A stretch of 64,000 nt of DNA. Origin: Talinum fruticosum. Lineage: Eukaryota > Streptophyta > Magnoliopsida > Caryophyllales > Talinaceae. The stretch covers positions 2,666,001 to 2,730,000 of the forward strand of contig JAITYX010000012.1 of NCBI GenBank assembly GCA_021018815.1. Direction: 5' to 3'. The position numbers and the translations under genes were made by a program. Shown in pieces: positions 46,682 through 59,588 of the stretch. The notes under the pieces were generated by a model, which saw only the letters and a list, made by a program, of their open reading frames with translations, had not been told where the DNA came from and ran no database searches. Numbering within the stretch: position 1 is the first letter of the stretch; each line of letters starts with the position of its first letter.

Positions 46682-48657
46682 AATAGGAACCACGGCCATT
46701 GGGTCCCGAATGGGACCAAGCTTCCCCACGAATGGTTGGCTTTTTTTTCCGAAATGTTTTAAAGAATGATTTTAGGTTTTGTAAATTACTTTTTGAAAGT
46801 GGGGATTAATCTCTTATTTAGAGTTCCGAATTAATTAAATTGAGTTAAAGATAGATTAGATTCAATTGATCGGCGTTTTATTAATTATTTTATTTTAGGA
46901 ATCATGTTCAAAATTCTCGGGATGTTATTTCTTAAGCCGAACGAGATAAATTAAGTTTAGAATTAAATCGACGACTTTAGGGCCACATCAATATGAAAAC
47001 ACCGATCTTGACCGAAGCCACGGCCGATGACGACCCGGTGTTGGCTGAAGCCAGCACTGGCGGTCGGGGCCCAGCCACGAGTCACGACTAAAGCAATCAG
47101 CCGGGGCCTTTAGCTTGGCGAGGCTAGTTCAAATGTTTAAATTTATTAGAAATAAAGCATAAAAAGAGGAGTCGCGAGTCGGTTTTTAAGAAAGAAAAAC
47201 TAACAAAAAAATTAATTTGCTTTTCGATCTTAGTATTGAAAAACTAAGACCGAAAAAGGCTAAAAATGACTCCATCGGTCTTACAACCGAGAATCGGATT
47301 CGGGAGTAAGGGTGAGGGTACAAAATATAGGGAAAACCCTTCCGTTCCGCCCGTCCAGTAGACGGCCATTACTAGTTCAAGTAGTGTATTAAAATAGCGT
47401 ATTAAATACAAGCACACAACATATTAACGAAATTAAAGTAACAAAACCATGAACAAAAGCAATAAAAGCAAATAAAAAAAAGCGGTAAAGGAAAATAAAA
47501 AGCGAAAGAAAAGAAAAGCGAGAAAATTTAAAGGTTACATCGAGCGGGGAGGAAATAAAAAGTAATACAACTTTCGGATCTACAATACAAAAAGCATAAA
47601 AATAATAACCGTTTGATGGCCGAATTGATGCCCCGAGGTTGTCCCACCTACTGATCTAGATCTCCGCAATGGATCTCTTGATGTGATGGCTGTGAATCAA
47701 GGAAAAGGGGATTTTTGTGAGTTTTGTGAAGGTAAGTTGATGGAGAACTAGAAGGATCACCTGAATGAATACCAAGAGATCGGAATAATTGAATATTCGT
47801 TAGCTCTTAATAAGGATTCAGCGGCGATGTTTGGGAAAAGGAGTATTGGAGGTTACTTTTCAGTAGAGAAACGCTTAAGAGAAGTAGTTTCGACTTAGTT
47901 CAGCGATGTAACGACAAGGAAATTAGTTGTTTAGAAATGAGAGCCAAGGCTCTCTATTTATAGGGAGAGACCTAGGTCACAAATGACCTAGGGTTGCTCT
48001 CGACCAACCGTCCAAAGCTAAGTAGAAACAAAATTGGGCCAATACTAAAGTGATAAGACCGGATAGAATAGGATAAAATTGGATAGGATTCCGGTCGGGG
48101 CGCTGGCCACCCGGGGTGTGCTTAGGGTTTTGTGCCCTAGCATGCTGAACAGGGAGCCCCTAAGCTAAAACGTAGTGTTCGACTTAAAATATCCAGGGTA
48201 GGAGGCGCCGACCACGACGTCGTTTTGAGGGAGAAAGCTCCTAGTCTCGGGTAGACTATCCTTGAGCTTAAACGCAGACATTTTAATGCTCATGGTCATA
48301 AAATGCAATGTTTAACACTTGTCTTTAGGTCTTAACCTCCGTGTACGATTGGACAAAAGTGAAATGCAAACTTATGAGCTTGGAATTTCCCTATACACAA
48401 CACTCAATCCCGTCGTCCTTAGAGGCTTAGGCCGGGCTTGGACTTGTCCAGAAAGAAAAGGGATTTTTCGAGCGATCCAAGGCAAAAGGTTATTTATGTG
48501 GTGCTTGGAGGGTTCTTTTCGATTTATTGGCTTCGTCGCACCAATCAAATTCAATCTCCGATCTAAATCCTCAAATAGGACTTAGGATTTCATTATCGGG
48601 CCAACAATAAATTACAAAATTAATGGAGATAAGGGACGACACTTCGAGGTGTCTACA
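46682..48657 (-). repeat. Tat LTR, subfamily S2 (5' LTR of Tat-2)
   Basis: A ~1976-bp LTR running from a decayed TGTAGGAACC (AATAGGAACC) to GGTGTCTACA. It is closest to the S2 copies at 27264-28948 and 14166-16100. The TATA block CTCTCTATTTATAGG lies near 47951. Its outer flank at 48658 is mid-exon PMD sequence, so Tat-2 inserted into the PMD gene of Tat-3. Confidence 0.8.
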
Positions 48658-49410
48658 ACGTGGTTGTATGAATACTTTCCTAAATTTTCACCCAATTCAA
48701 GGAACTACCCTTCCTTTCGTGCTTTGGTGGCATGGGTTAAACTCCAACTCCGGTAGCGAGAGAGTTCTTTGAATTTCCTCTTTGAGGTCCGCCCTCAATG
48801 GTATGTCGTTTTTATACTTTAAATGATCGTATGCCGCCTAAGTTTGCTGGTTGTGGCTTGTTGTTTCATGGGGTCTAATGTGTGCAGGCCAACTTGCAAC
48901 CTTGGACCCAAAGTGAGCTCTCTTCAAGCCTTGGTGTTTTGAGAGAATTAAATGAAAGATAAATTTTATTTTAGGGTCCCTTCGGTTTTTATTGGTACCA
49001 TGGTGAGCGGGTTACGCCACTAATCCACTACAACATGTGGCCACCTTTTATTCCCCAAAATCTGCCATAGATCATGTTTTACTTCCGCTAAATAACCTAA
49101 GACGAGCAGGAAGAAATAACGAATGGGTACCCTTATATGAAGTTCTTGGACACGAGCTCATCCTATGCTCAATATTTGGGACCGAATCATGGCCCGATTT
49201 ATAAGTCTTAGTATGCTCTTTTGTGTTATTATATTTCTAGTCCGGAAATTAACCTTATCATTACAGACTTCTCTCAAGTGACGTTCATATCCCAACTATT
49301 GAGGTCGATGTGTCTCATCTCGGAGAGTCCACATGCATTATTAGAATTCCCGAACTTCCGAGCCAAATGTGTGGGGCATCCGCTTTCGAAGACTAGAAAG
49401 AGGTAAGAAT
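48658..49410 (+). pseudogene. Plant mobile domain (PMD) gene, antisense in Tat-3, cut by Tat-2
   Basis: The sequence begins inside the first exon (counterpart of 10280). It has a GGTATGTCG donor near 48810 and an acceptor GTGTGCAG (AG at 48886-48887). An exon from 48888 encodes the 'GPFGFYWY' segment. It ends at a GAGGTAAGAAT donor (GT at 49403-49404). The later exons seen at 35576 and 35752 are missing; the sequence passes within about 170 bp to the DUF7745-like start, so an internal deletion is inferred. Upstream exons lie across the Tat-2 insertion or were lost. Confidence 0.65.
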
Positions 49411-49583
49411 ATTGCGGTAAGTAGGCTATAGTGGTGTGAGTAACGACGACTGTGGTCCTGAAAAATTTGCTATAAAAAGGATTACGGTAAGTGGCTGGAA
49501 ATTACACTTTCACTACTCAATTGCAACTTCTCGAAAGAAGTTCCTAAAAATTTCCGGTTTCCTTGTTTCTTTAATTCCCAAAA

Positions 49584-51090
49584 ATGAATTTCATTACCGA
49601 ATTAACCCACTCGATGCATGACATGAACGATATCGATAGCGAATTACGGATTGAACACTTTCCTTAGCAATCGACATTGTTAAGGGTTGTACTTGTCCTT
49701 CAGGAGCTCGAACATCACGTATTTCGGGTTCGGGGATAAAGAGTTGTGTTCTCTTCCTGAAGAGTTCGATGCCATTCTAGGCATCCACCAACGTTGAACC
49801 AACCTTGTAGTTCTTACGCCATCAACCAATATGGCAAGAACCTATAAACATCTTCTTAGTCCGAATAACGAGAATCCGAGGTGGATTCCGATCGAGGACG
49901 AAGTGAATCTCACTAACCCGATGACGCACTTTCGTCCTACGTATGCCTCGGGGCCAACACTCATCCAAAGGCGTCAGGCCATTATTACATGCCTCATAGG
50001 TGGCTTCCTATTGGTGGGAGGCCGTAGGCATTTCGTGCTTGTTGAGTTGTTGAACATTACTAAACAATTGGGGGATTACCTATCCACGACCCTTCGATTG
50101 TTGCGAAAACCATCTTGAGGCTAGAGCGAGAGGAAGCAAATCCAAATGAGGACTTCGCAGGCAGCCCCATGTTGTCGTAGGTTAGCGAGTACTAAAACGG
50201 TAAGGAATAGGTCGTTGGGGCCAAAAGGCAACGTCGGCCAAGGAAGGTCGTTCGTCGCTCGTGAGCCTTAAAAGTTCTCGACTTTTTTCCTCTCTTTTTT
50301 ATTTTAATTTTGCTCCTGTTGGGCTGCAAATTAGCATGAATCTGGCCGTGCAGGACACTACTAATTTTCTTTTTATCTATGTTGTGCGGATCTGGCTTGT
50401 AGAGCACTTCTAAGATGGTGCGGGGACGTGAAACACCTTACCAATACCTGGCTACCTAATTTTGTCAACGACAACAGCTTACTGTGCCTGACCGAGAGGG
50501 CAACATCCTGGTGGAAGTCCTTTTTAGGGCGGGACGTCCTATCACGTGGTACATCGAGCATTAGAGGGTGTCCCAATTTTGGACACACACTGAAAGGCAT
50601 CCCTTTTTATGCGTTTACGAGGACTTAGAACAAATACGTACTATTTCTCGGACCGTGTAATGCGGAAAATGGGACTAGTCTAGGATATCCTTTACCTAGA
50701 TTGTATCACGCCTGCCTCCTTCAATGTTTTCGATAATGCGAGACCGATGCCTACGTGGTTTCAATAGTGGATAACCTTCCTTGGCTATTGAAACTTGTAA
50801 ACAAACGATCTACAATTATCTCTAGATTTTATCCGGAATGGATAAATAAGACTGATCCTGAAAGACGCAAAGCGGTGAGGGCTGGACAACATGATCCAAG
50901 AGGAGGTGTCCCTACAACTACACCTCTTCGATTCGAAAAGTGGTCCCGCAGATCGATGAACGGGCCTGCCAAAGAGAAGCATAAGCTAAGGACGAAGAAG
51001 ACAAAAGGGTTTGCATGATTGAGGAACTCAAAAATAGAACCCGGGGAGATGCAACTAAATTTAGTGGCTCAAAAGGAAAAGAAAATTAAG
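49584..51090 (+). pseudogene. DUF7745-like gene, antisense in Tat-3
   Basis: An ATG at 49584 opens MNFITELTHSMHDMND. The core FRFGDKELCSLPEEFDAILG lies near 49720-49780. The open frame at 49831-50118 reads ARTYKHLLSPNNENPRWIPI and later ITCLIGGFLLVGGRR, matching the 'ALxIYGLLLFP' hydrophobic segment of the family. An intron at 50181-50353 (GTTAGC...GTGCAG) is at the conserved place. Further frames include VDNLPWLLKLVNKRSTIISR and, at 50755-51018, a basic tail. A few frameshifts remain. This is the most complete copy of the core and middle. Confidence 0.65.
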
Positions 51091-51599
51091 ATTGACTAGG
51101 GCTTAGAATTAGGAAAGAATAAAATTTAGGAATTTTTTTGTTTTGCCTCTTTAGAACAGCTTTATTTTTAAGTATTATACTTCTTATTTCCCTTTTTTAG
51201 CCATGTATTTGGGTAAGTAGTAGCCTTACCCTTTGTTATTAATAAAGTAAAAAGTAAATTTTATGATCACTTTTATACTTTTAAATTTTATTTTATTACT
51301 CACCTAAAGGAAGCAATTAATAATTGGGTTGTCTAAAATGGACCGCCCTAAATAATTAAATGTTGAATAATAGATAACGAGACTAAAGGAATTTAACCCG
51401 GCCATCCCGTCATTGACTAGGCGGTGGCCGAGGCCAACCAAGGTTGTGGCTTCATTGGGATGGGCCTCGCAAATAGCGAAACTGTCTAGAGTTATGGTCT
51501 AAATGTAATATTTTTCAGTTGATCCAAGTTGATATACTTGAACCATTTCTTCTCCATCTAAATCCGTCAATTTGACTGCCCCTCCTGGTAGTATTTGAC
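51091..51599. other. 3' region of the antisense gene and spacer before Tat-3 integrase
   Basis: A poly(A) signal AATAAA lies at 51241-51246, then A/T-rich sequence, then a GC-rich block (51390-51470) shared with the other copies. No gene is seen. Confidence 0.5.
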
Positions 51600-52640
51600 C
51601 GATGTATGGGCTCTACCAATTGGGCCTCAATTTTCCTCTAGGGTCCTGAATTAGCGCTCGGATTTCCTTAAGAACTAAGTCTCCAACTTGTAAATGACAA
51701 GGCTTGACTTTTTTGTTAAATGCCCTTGATATACACACTCGGTATATTTGGACATCATGTAAAGCATGCAAGCGCCTTTTATCTAGTAGTATTAACTCCA
51801 TGTAACGCGCTTTGACCCATTCTACTTCAGGAATCTTACTTTATGCTATGATTTGCAAAGAGGGAATATCAATTTCTATTGGAAGGACTGCTTCCTTTCC
51901 ATATACTAGGGAGTAAGGGGTTGCTCCCGTCAAGGTTCTAATTGATGTTCAATAGCCCTATAAAGCGAAGGGCAATTTATTAGGCTAGTCCTTATAACTG
52001 ATAACCATTTTCTCCACTATCTTTCCGATGTTTTTTAGTGGCCTCGATTGCTCCATTGGTCTAAGAGTAGGGAGAAGACTTGTGATGGTTGATCTTATAC
52101 TTGTCCGAGCAAATCTGCTACCACTTTCTTGAACGAGATTAAGGCATGAGTGATGAAGGTCATTTTTTCCATGTCTTCTTCGACCATCTTCACTTGGTTA
52201 TATCTGGCATAACCATCTATGAACGAGAGTAAGGCATGAATAGTTGTATTGTCAACTAAAATGCCCAAATGGGGTAACGAAAAGTCATCCTTAGGGCTTG
52301 CCTTATTCAAATCCCTAAAGTCGACGCACATCCTAACCCTTCCATATTTCTTCGAAACTGGCACTATATTTGCTACCCATTAGGGGTAGTGGACCACTTT
52401 AATAAACCCGCCGTCTAATTACTTTTGAACCTCTTCTTTGATCTTTAGTGCCCACTCGGGTTTCATCCTCCTATTTCATCCTCCTAACTTTCTACTTAAC
52501 GGCTTATCATCTTCGCATAGTGGAATTTTATGTTCCGCTATGCTTGGATCTATCCCCGACATTTCTTTGTAGGACCATGCAAATACATCCATAAATTCTA
52601 TAACGAGCGAAGTAAATTGCTTCCATAATCTTCTGCATTC
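51600..52640 (-). pseudogene. Tat-3 pol with RT fused to integrase by an internal deletion
   Basis: Reading leftwards, RT begins near 52640 (DVFAWSYKEM) and continues in the frame at 52364-52095: VRMCVDFRDLNKASPKDDFS, LLSFIDGYARYNQVK, then EDMEKMTFITHA. It then switches in frame to FKKVVADLLGQV, an integrase segment. The rest of RT including the YVDD site, both RNase H domains and most of integrase are absent. The integrase C-terminus follows at 51801-51613 (VGDLVLKEIRALIQDPRGKL). The deletion junction is near 52140. Confidence 0.8.
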
Positions 52641-53700
52641 AGCGTGTTCCAACGTTAACCATCCCGGGGTTGATCTACCGACCTTAAGTTAACATTTATC
52701 GTTTTCTCTATAAGTGATGAGCAAGTGGAAAGATTCATCTTATTAAATAAAGAAGTACATCAGACTTAGAAACAAAAATTGCAGAATTGGAAGAGGAACT
52801 AAGAGAAAAAGAAAAGAAAAAAACAGCTCTAACCCTAGACTTCGTAATAGATTGCTCTCCGAAAATGACGGCAAACTCGTGGCTCTCTTCAGACATTAAT
52901 CCAAGTGATATGCTTGGACCCTTCTATGTCGACGTCGGTGACGAACTTCGATGGGTTAAAGTTTTAGTCAGGCATGGCTTGGGACACGACCGAAACCGAA
53001 TTCCAATCTTGGCATTTCTCTTATCTAAATAACGGACCAAAGATATTTCTCTCAGCTAAGCTAGTCTAGTCTTGGGTTGATTGCTCTTTCTCAAGAAGGT
53101 AAGGTGCCTCCGTTTTTAGTACATGACAATCACTGAAAATTTCTAAAGCGAGAACTAGGATGCCCTTCTCCTTTAGATAAAAGAGCTCGCGAAAACCATA
53201 GTTAGGGAAGTCATCCCCTTCTTTTAGAAATTGTCCGTTTAAAATGTAAGGATAACGCATAATAGAGCGGAGTGTGAGTGGTGCAATCCTCTTAGTTTGT
53301 GTTTCCCACTTAGCTTAGGCTATTTCCTTAGTAGCTGGATGATAGCCTAGTCCGAACTTGTAATTATTTGTGGGTTCAAGGGGTGGAAAGATTGGATGAT
53401 AGCCTATCATCAAATCGACACTAGGGTTAACATAACAATTGAAGTTGAGAGGTGCTTCATCCTTTTCCACATCAGCCTACGAGTCTCAAATTTCAATGAC
53501 GAGACTCCTTAGAATCGGCGTCATGCTTAATTTCAACGACAAACTCCTTCAAAGTAATAGTGGCGCGGAGGTTATCTCCCTTAACAGTTACTACCTATCC
53601 TTGAATAATCATTTTGACCTTCCAGTGCGAGTGTTGTGGGCATTTCCTACTGCTCATGTAACCAAGGGCGTCCTAGGACACTAAAAGTTGCTGCAATATC
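52641..53700 (-). pseudogene. Tat-3 protease-RT link region
   Basis: The minus frame at 53260-53066 (GQFLKEGDDFPNYGFRELF, KEKGILVLALEIF, EAPYLLEKEQST) matches 20890-21040 of Tat-0. Neighbouring sequence is shared between the two but too broken to mark the protease active site. Confidence 0.6.
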
Positions 53701-55913
53701 TCGGACATGGAAATCAATGTTCTTCAACACCGGCCCAACATTGATTAGAAGAGCCACTATTCCCAAGATTGATCTTTTGGAATCGTCATAAGCTCGAGAG
53801 ATGAATAGTTTGCTTAGAGAGTTATTTCTCTCTCGATTCCTAACCTTTTAACAGTCCTCTAAGGGCATACATTTACAACAAATCCATTGTCCACTAGGGT
53901 CGGAGAGATAAACTTGTTGATCCAAGTTACGGTCAAATAAAGGGGTCCATTGTGTGCAATGTCTTCTTCAAGTCGGTCCTTTTCAAATGTAATGGTTCCA
54001 TCCCCATTATTGACCAATCCTATCACCCCATCCAGCGTAGTTTCGTGAGAAAGCTCAATCCTTTTAAGTGCATCGATTAAGGCTTGTCTATGCTTTGGGG
54101 AGGTAGATATGAGTTGCTAAATAAAAATGTCGGCATTGAGTTTTTGAAGTCTGTTTAAGGATTGGGTCTTCTTCTTCGATAACTTCTTTTTCTTTTGGTG
54201 CTTCCTAAGTTTGTTGTTGACCAGTTAGCGCGTTGTGTCATCCAGATCTAATAAGGAACTGGATTTTAGGAGTTTTTAGTTCACCCCAAAAGTCATCATC
54301 TTCGAAGGGTGGTGTGCCCCAGAAGTTGTCATCATAGTCATCCTTAGTCTCGTAGACATCCTCTTCATCGCTTACCCATAATCCATGGACTTCGGGTCTA
54401 AAGAGGGTAAGCTAACTAGTGGTTTAGCTTCATTGATGTCTTGAATGAAAATAGAGGGATCCCACTAACCTGAAATAGGTCTAGAAAAAATGGCTATGGT
54501 CCCTCCGAATGGGTTCTTGCTATTATTGGGTTTCGAGCAGCCTTATGGAGAGGAAGTTGACCATTGCGCAACATGCTCTCCAATTTGTTCTTGGAGGTCC
54601 AACATTATTCCATATTGTGTCCTCGAGCACGATGGTATTTATATAATATCCTGCGTCCGAGGTTTTTTACTATTTCGTGGTACTTTTAGAATTTTCCCTT
54701 TAGATAATAAGTGATTGAGGGCTTGAGCCTAAGTAGTGTCTATAGGAGTGTAGTCATTATACCTATTAAGGGCATTGAAATTTGTCACCATACTGGTGTT
54801 ACCCGAGTTGGAGGTTTTCTTGTCTTTAGATTGATAATTACCTCTATAACCAGCCAGGACTTTTGTGGTCGCTATAGACAACTACTCTTCTATCAGCATA
54901 CTCACGTTTCGAGTGTTATGAAGCTCATGAATGATAGAAACTTCAAATGTTGATTATAGGCGAGTCGAAGATTCATTATAATGATTCTTATTTTGTCTTT
55001 CTCGAAAGGTTGATCTACCATATGGGCAACCTTTGCGCCCACATATTGTGAGGAGGTCGGTGAAGCTTTCTTTTTCTCCTTAATTGATCATCTCTAAAAC
55101 TCGAAGGGTGACAGGTAAATCGAGTGTGATATGAATATTGTTGTAGGATCTCCTTGCACAGATTAGTCCAATTAGTGACCTTTCGTGGGTAAACTACATT
55201 ATACCACTTCATTAAATCATTATCAAATGTCCAGGGGAAGATGATATAGTAAGTATCTTTAGGTACATTTTTAAGAGTCATTACTCCTATGAAGTTGTGA
55301 ACATGATGATCGGGACTCTCGGAATCATAAAACTTAATATCTCACAAAGTGAATTTGGGAGGTAGTTTCCGTTCGGAGATTGATGTGAATCCTGTGAGGT
55401 CAAAGTAGTGACTCTTAATCATTGAGGATTCCCTTAATATCCTTTCTATCTAATCTATACGTGGATCGAGTCTTAGGTTCGAGATCGGTTTCTAGAGGAG
55501 GTTGAGATGGTGGACCCTCGAGGTGGTGGACGAGCTTCTTTATTTCCTCCCTTCTTATTTTCCTTAAGAGCTTTTAGGATGGCATTAAGAGTTTCGGATA
55601 TGGAGTCTTTTTCTTTTTGTCTTCAGCCTCAATCCCTTCTTCCATCTTAGCCGAGGATTCATTGAGCAAGGTGATAATAGGAGACGAGTTGTGGTTCTTC
55701 ATCCATTGGAGGGGACTTGTTTTTGGGTGTTGTCCTACGGTAGAAGATTGATTGAACCGGTGTTGTGTGCACCAAAGTTGGTCGCACTGGCATTGATCAC
55801 GATGTAGAGTGAGTGGAAGCGGTACTAGACTCTTCACTAAAGCACTCTAACCTTTTCAATCTCATATTCCGACGAAACCCAATGGCGGTACGCTTCCCTA
55901 TTCTGCAGCCCAT
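53701..55913 (-). pseudogene. Tat-3 gag (and probable protease remnant)
   Basis: The start ATG at 55913 opens with MGCRIGKRTAIGFRRN. The core lies in the frame at 55281-55015 (LKNVPKDTYYIIFPWTFDND, then MKWYNVVYP, LQQYSYHT), matching Tat-0 gag at 5096-5308. A Lys/Glu-rich segment lies at 55837-55574. Between 53701 and 54950 only scattered similarity to Tat-0 at 5750-6650 is visible. No zinc knuckle could be seen. Confidence 0.7.
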
Positions 55914-56473
55914 AGGATAACCGTTCGGGACTATGTTAAGAAAACCAGCTTTTAAGGAAGAAGGGACTCAAGCGTTATACCCAAAGAGACTAGAAAAAGA
56001 AAAGGATGCTTTATTTAGATGCACATACGAAATGCAAAACAATTAAATGAGAATGCACCGATGCTAATGACTTAGATTAGAATGATTTTTATTTGGCTAA
56101 TGCACAAATAGACTCATCTAATTTGACATGAATTTTATTTTAGATAAATGCAAAAAATGGACTCACCTAATTTGAGATAAATTTTATTTTGGTTGAATGC
56201 AAAAGATGGACTCACCTAATTTCGGATGAATTTTATTTTGGCTTAATTTAAAAGTAGACTCACATAATTTGAGATGAATTTTATTTTGGCTAAATGCAAA
56301 AGTGGAGTCATTTTATTTGAGATTAATTATATTTTCGCTAAATGCAAAAGTGGACTCACCAATTGGAGATGAATTTTATGTATAAAAAATACAAGCATGC
56401 TTAAAAGTCAAACCCTTAAAATATAAAACTGATTGAGAAAAGAGAGAAGGGTCTTGGAAAACCCCTCCTTGAT
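55914..56473. repeat. Tat-3 leader with ~49-bp minisatellite (array 56060-56385)
   Basis: About six to seven units with core ACTCACCTAATTTGAGATGA, followed by ATTTTATTTTGGCTAAATGC. It is homologous in sequence and position to 45555-45915. The leader is cut at 56474 by a solo LTR and resumes at 59589. No gene is seen. Confidence 0.75.
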
Positions 56474-59400
56474 CGTAACGCCCCAAACCCGTAATCACCG
56501 GTTATAGTCTAAATAAACCGCTAGCCGATGATTAGCGCAGTGGAAAGGAGGTTAGGGACATTACCGCCGCCCTTACCGAGAGGAAAGGGCAAGGCTTTGT
56601 ATGCATTTTACCCAAGGTTATACCTTGCTAGGAAACTACAAATTATGCAACAAGTACATGTTAAACCCGATACTGAAATCAACTTCACTTGACCACTAAT
56701 ACCCCAACTTCCTATTGCGAGCCTCTAAGTCCTGAATAGACCTTTGCTTCATACCTTCAACATCTTACCTAAAACAAAACAAGAAAACATTTTCGAAATG
56801 TGAGCCGAAGCTCAATACGTCCATTGTCATGCTTTGTAAAATAAAGGTTATGAAATAGTTGAGTTGAGCGCATGCATTTCAATTCATTTGTAAATGAGGG
56901 GAGTGAACAATGTAAAACTGTTGCGAATTAATTATCCGTGTGGTGACCCTTGCGATCATCGGGTTTCCCTAAATGTGTACACACCCGGACCGATCGGGAA
57001 GTCCAGTTGGTGCGGCGTAGTTACGGTGTGTCGACTTTGAACAATGGTGAAGTAATGATGGGCGGGCCCACTTTTATATGACAAATATTGTTTGCAAATG
57101 ATTCTTTGTTGTTGTTGTTGTTGTTGTCGGCCATATCCGGCTTTGATTTGTAAATAAAACATTGAAGGGCACGATCAATGAACGTACTCGATAATGTTGA
57201 TAGTATACTTGTTCTTGGTGGGATTTGCACGAGGACCCGAGCGGACTTCGATTTGATGGCCCTTAACATAAGTTTTGAAACACATTTCATTAATAAGGAT
57301 TTGGTTTTGGCAATAATCACCTTATTCCATGGTAATTGATATGATTTTATAAGTATTTGGCTCATGCCTTATTTTATTGAAATTTTAGCTAAGTTATTTT
57401 ATTTGTGAATGTAAATAATAATAATCTTTAACATGAATTATTTTAGAAATTAAACATGCATTTTAATATCTTTAAGTTAGCTAATTACAAGTTTAATAAA
57501 TATGCATTTAATCATTAAGTGATTATAGTTTATGCATGAATTTTACTAAGCATGCATTAATATTTTTGGTGATCTACACATGCAATCATGTACTACTACT
57601 AGTTTACTTATTAATTAAACATGCTTTAGGATTTAACTAATTACTTTAAGTTTATACCTAGGTTAATCTTTGGTTAATCATTTAAACATGCACCTAATAA
57701 CTAAATAAATTTCTATTTTAACAATACTCATGTAATGAACATGCTACTTATTTAACATGCATGCAAGAATTTAATTATGAACTTATTATTAATATGCTAA
57801 TTTATTTTTACTTAATCATGCATGAAAGGTTTAATTTACATGTATTAGTATACTACTAGCTTTTATTTAACATGCATGCATAATTAATTACTATTAGTAA
57901 CTTAAACATGAATTATAATGAATCCATTACCAATTTTATTTTCTTAATTACAAGGGTTAGAACATGCATGCCTTGATTAAATTTTTATGCTTACTAATCT
58001 GATCATACTTCCTGTGTACTTCATATTTTATCTAATTTTAATTAGTTTTTAAAAACTAGATTAGGTTAAGCTAATTTTTAGGGTTAGGGTTTAGGTTTTT
58101 ACCTAAGGAAGAAGAATGGAGCAAAGGTGGTGGTTGCAGGTGGAATCCGGCGGTGGCAGGCGGTGCTCCGGTGGCATCGGCGGCGCCGGTGCTCGGTGGT
58201 GGTCCTCGGTGGTGGTCCTTGGTGGTGGTGGTGTGGCAGTGGTAGTGGTGGTGATGGTGGGTTTTTTTGAGGAAGTTGGTTTTAGGGCATATGTAAAGGA
58301 GAGAGAGAAGGAGAGTGTGTATGCATGGGGGCTGCAGTTGTGGTGCTAGGTGGCTGCCGGCGGTGCATGCAGGTGGCGGCGGTTGGGTTTCCGGTCGGTG
58401 GTCAAGTGGTGGCGGCCATGGGTGGTGTGGAAAGAGGAGAGGTGGTTTGGTGGTTTTGAGTTATTTGGAGGGTGTTTGTTTTGGGTGGCTTGGTGGCCGG
58501 TGGTCGGCCGGTGATGGGCGGTCGGTGGCCCTGAAGGGTTGGGCTGCCGGAAGGGTGCTGGCCGGCGTGGCTGAGGGTGGCCGGAGGTGAGAGGGAGACT
58601 ATAGAAGAGTGAAAGGTGGTGGTGTGAAGTTGGTCGACGGGGGTTCTCGGGGGCCATTTTCCGGCGACCGGGTGGCCGGAATAGTGATCGGAAAGGTGTT
58701 TCTTGTTCAGTGTAGCATGGAGAAGAGTTATGATGAGTTAGGGTTGATGGAGGAGGTCGATGATGGTCTGTGGAAGGGGCCAAAGTGGGGCTGGTGGTCA
58801 GCTGTAGAGAGGAGAGAGAAAATGCTGAGATTAGTGTTTTTAGGCCCAATTTTGCTGCTGAAACACCCTTTTTATACCAAATTTGATGATTATCTGCATG
58901 ATTAAGCTGGCATGGGCTGGGTTTTGTGGATGACAGATGGTAAGGATGCATGCTAATCAAGTGCTTTGTCAATTGCTAAGCAAGGCTAGGTGTGATTAGT
59001 GGTGTCAAGTTTTCACTTGACCCCTAAAAATATCTAATAATTCCTTTATTATTTTTATTATTTATTATTATTAATCTCATCAGCTGGCTGCTTATTATTT
59101 TTATTTTTATTATTTTTCTCATGATTATTTTTATTTATTATATATAGTGTTTTTGCTAATAAATTTTGTTTATTTGCTTAAGTAGAAGTTTAGGTTAACC
59201 TTATTTCTAGCAATTGACATTAGATGCTCATGTACATAAGTGTGTTGAATAATTTTGGGTGATATATTTTATGCTTACATATAGGTGTAGGAATGCCTCT
59301 ATATGTATATATAAATGTTTATAAAAATTTGATTTAGATTAAATGTTTATAATAGAAAGGATCGGGCATGAATTATAAGTATAAGTAAAATTTGGGGAGT

Positions 59401-59583
59401 TGATACTTTATGAATTTTATTGTAAATATTGGTCATCCATCGTCGTCAGCTACGTTTGGGTCCTGCAAGAAAATTTTGATACACACATATATATGACATG
59501 AAAATATTTTGGAATTGAAATGCACACGCTTGTTTTAATTGAACGTATTAGATATAATACGTTTTAAAGTTTGGGTTGTTACA
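56474..59583 (+). repeat. 3.1-kb solo LTR (Tekay/Del-like) with TTGAT duplication
   Basis: A 3110-bp sequence from CGTAACGCCCCAAACCC to GGGTTGTTACA, flanked by TTGAT at 56469-56473 and 59584-59588. TGTAAC...GTTACA termini and a length near 3 kb recall chromovirus Tekay/Del LTRs. It contains a (GTT)n tract (57106-57127), a dense CATGCA cluster (57440-57990), a GGT-rich block (58120-58610) and an ATT-rich tract (59035-59150). The long Pro/His-rich frame at 58972-58346 is the back strand of the GGT block and is not a supported gene. The lineage call is tentative. Confidence 0.8.
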
Positions 59584-59588
59584 TTGAT

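Noticed and set aside
56956..57365. Frames with a polyglutamine or polyasparagine run
   Set aside because: They come from a (GTT)n microsatellite in the solo LTR.
58346..58972. A 208-codon Pro/His-rich frame on the minus strand
   Set aside because: It is the back strand of a GGT-rich block inside a solo LTR, has low-complexity composition and no domain, and lies inside element boundaries defined by a target duplication.
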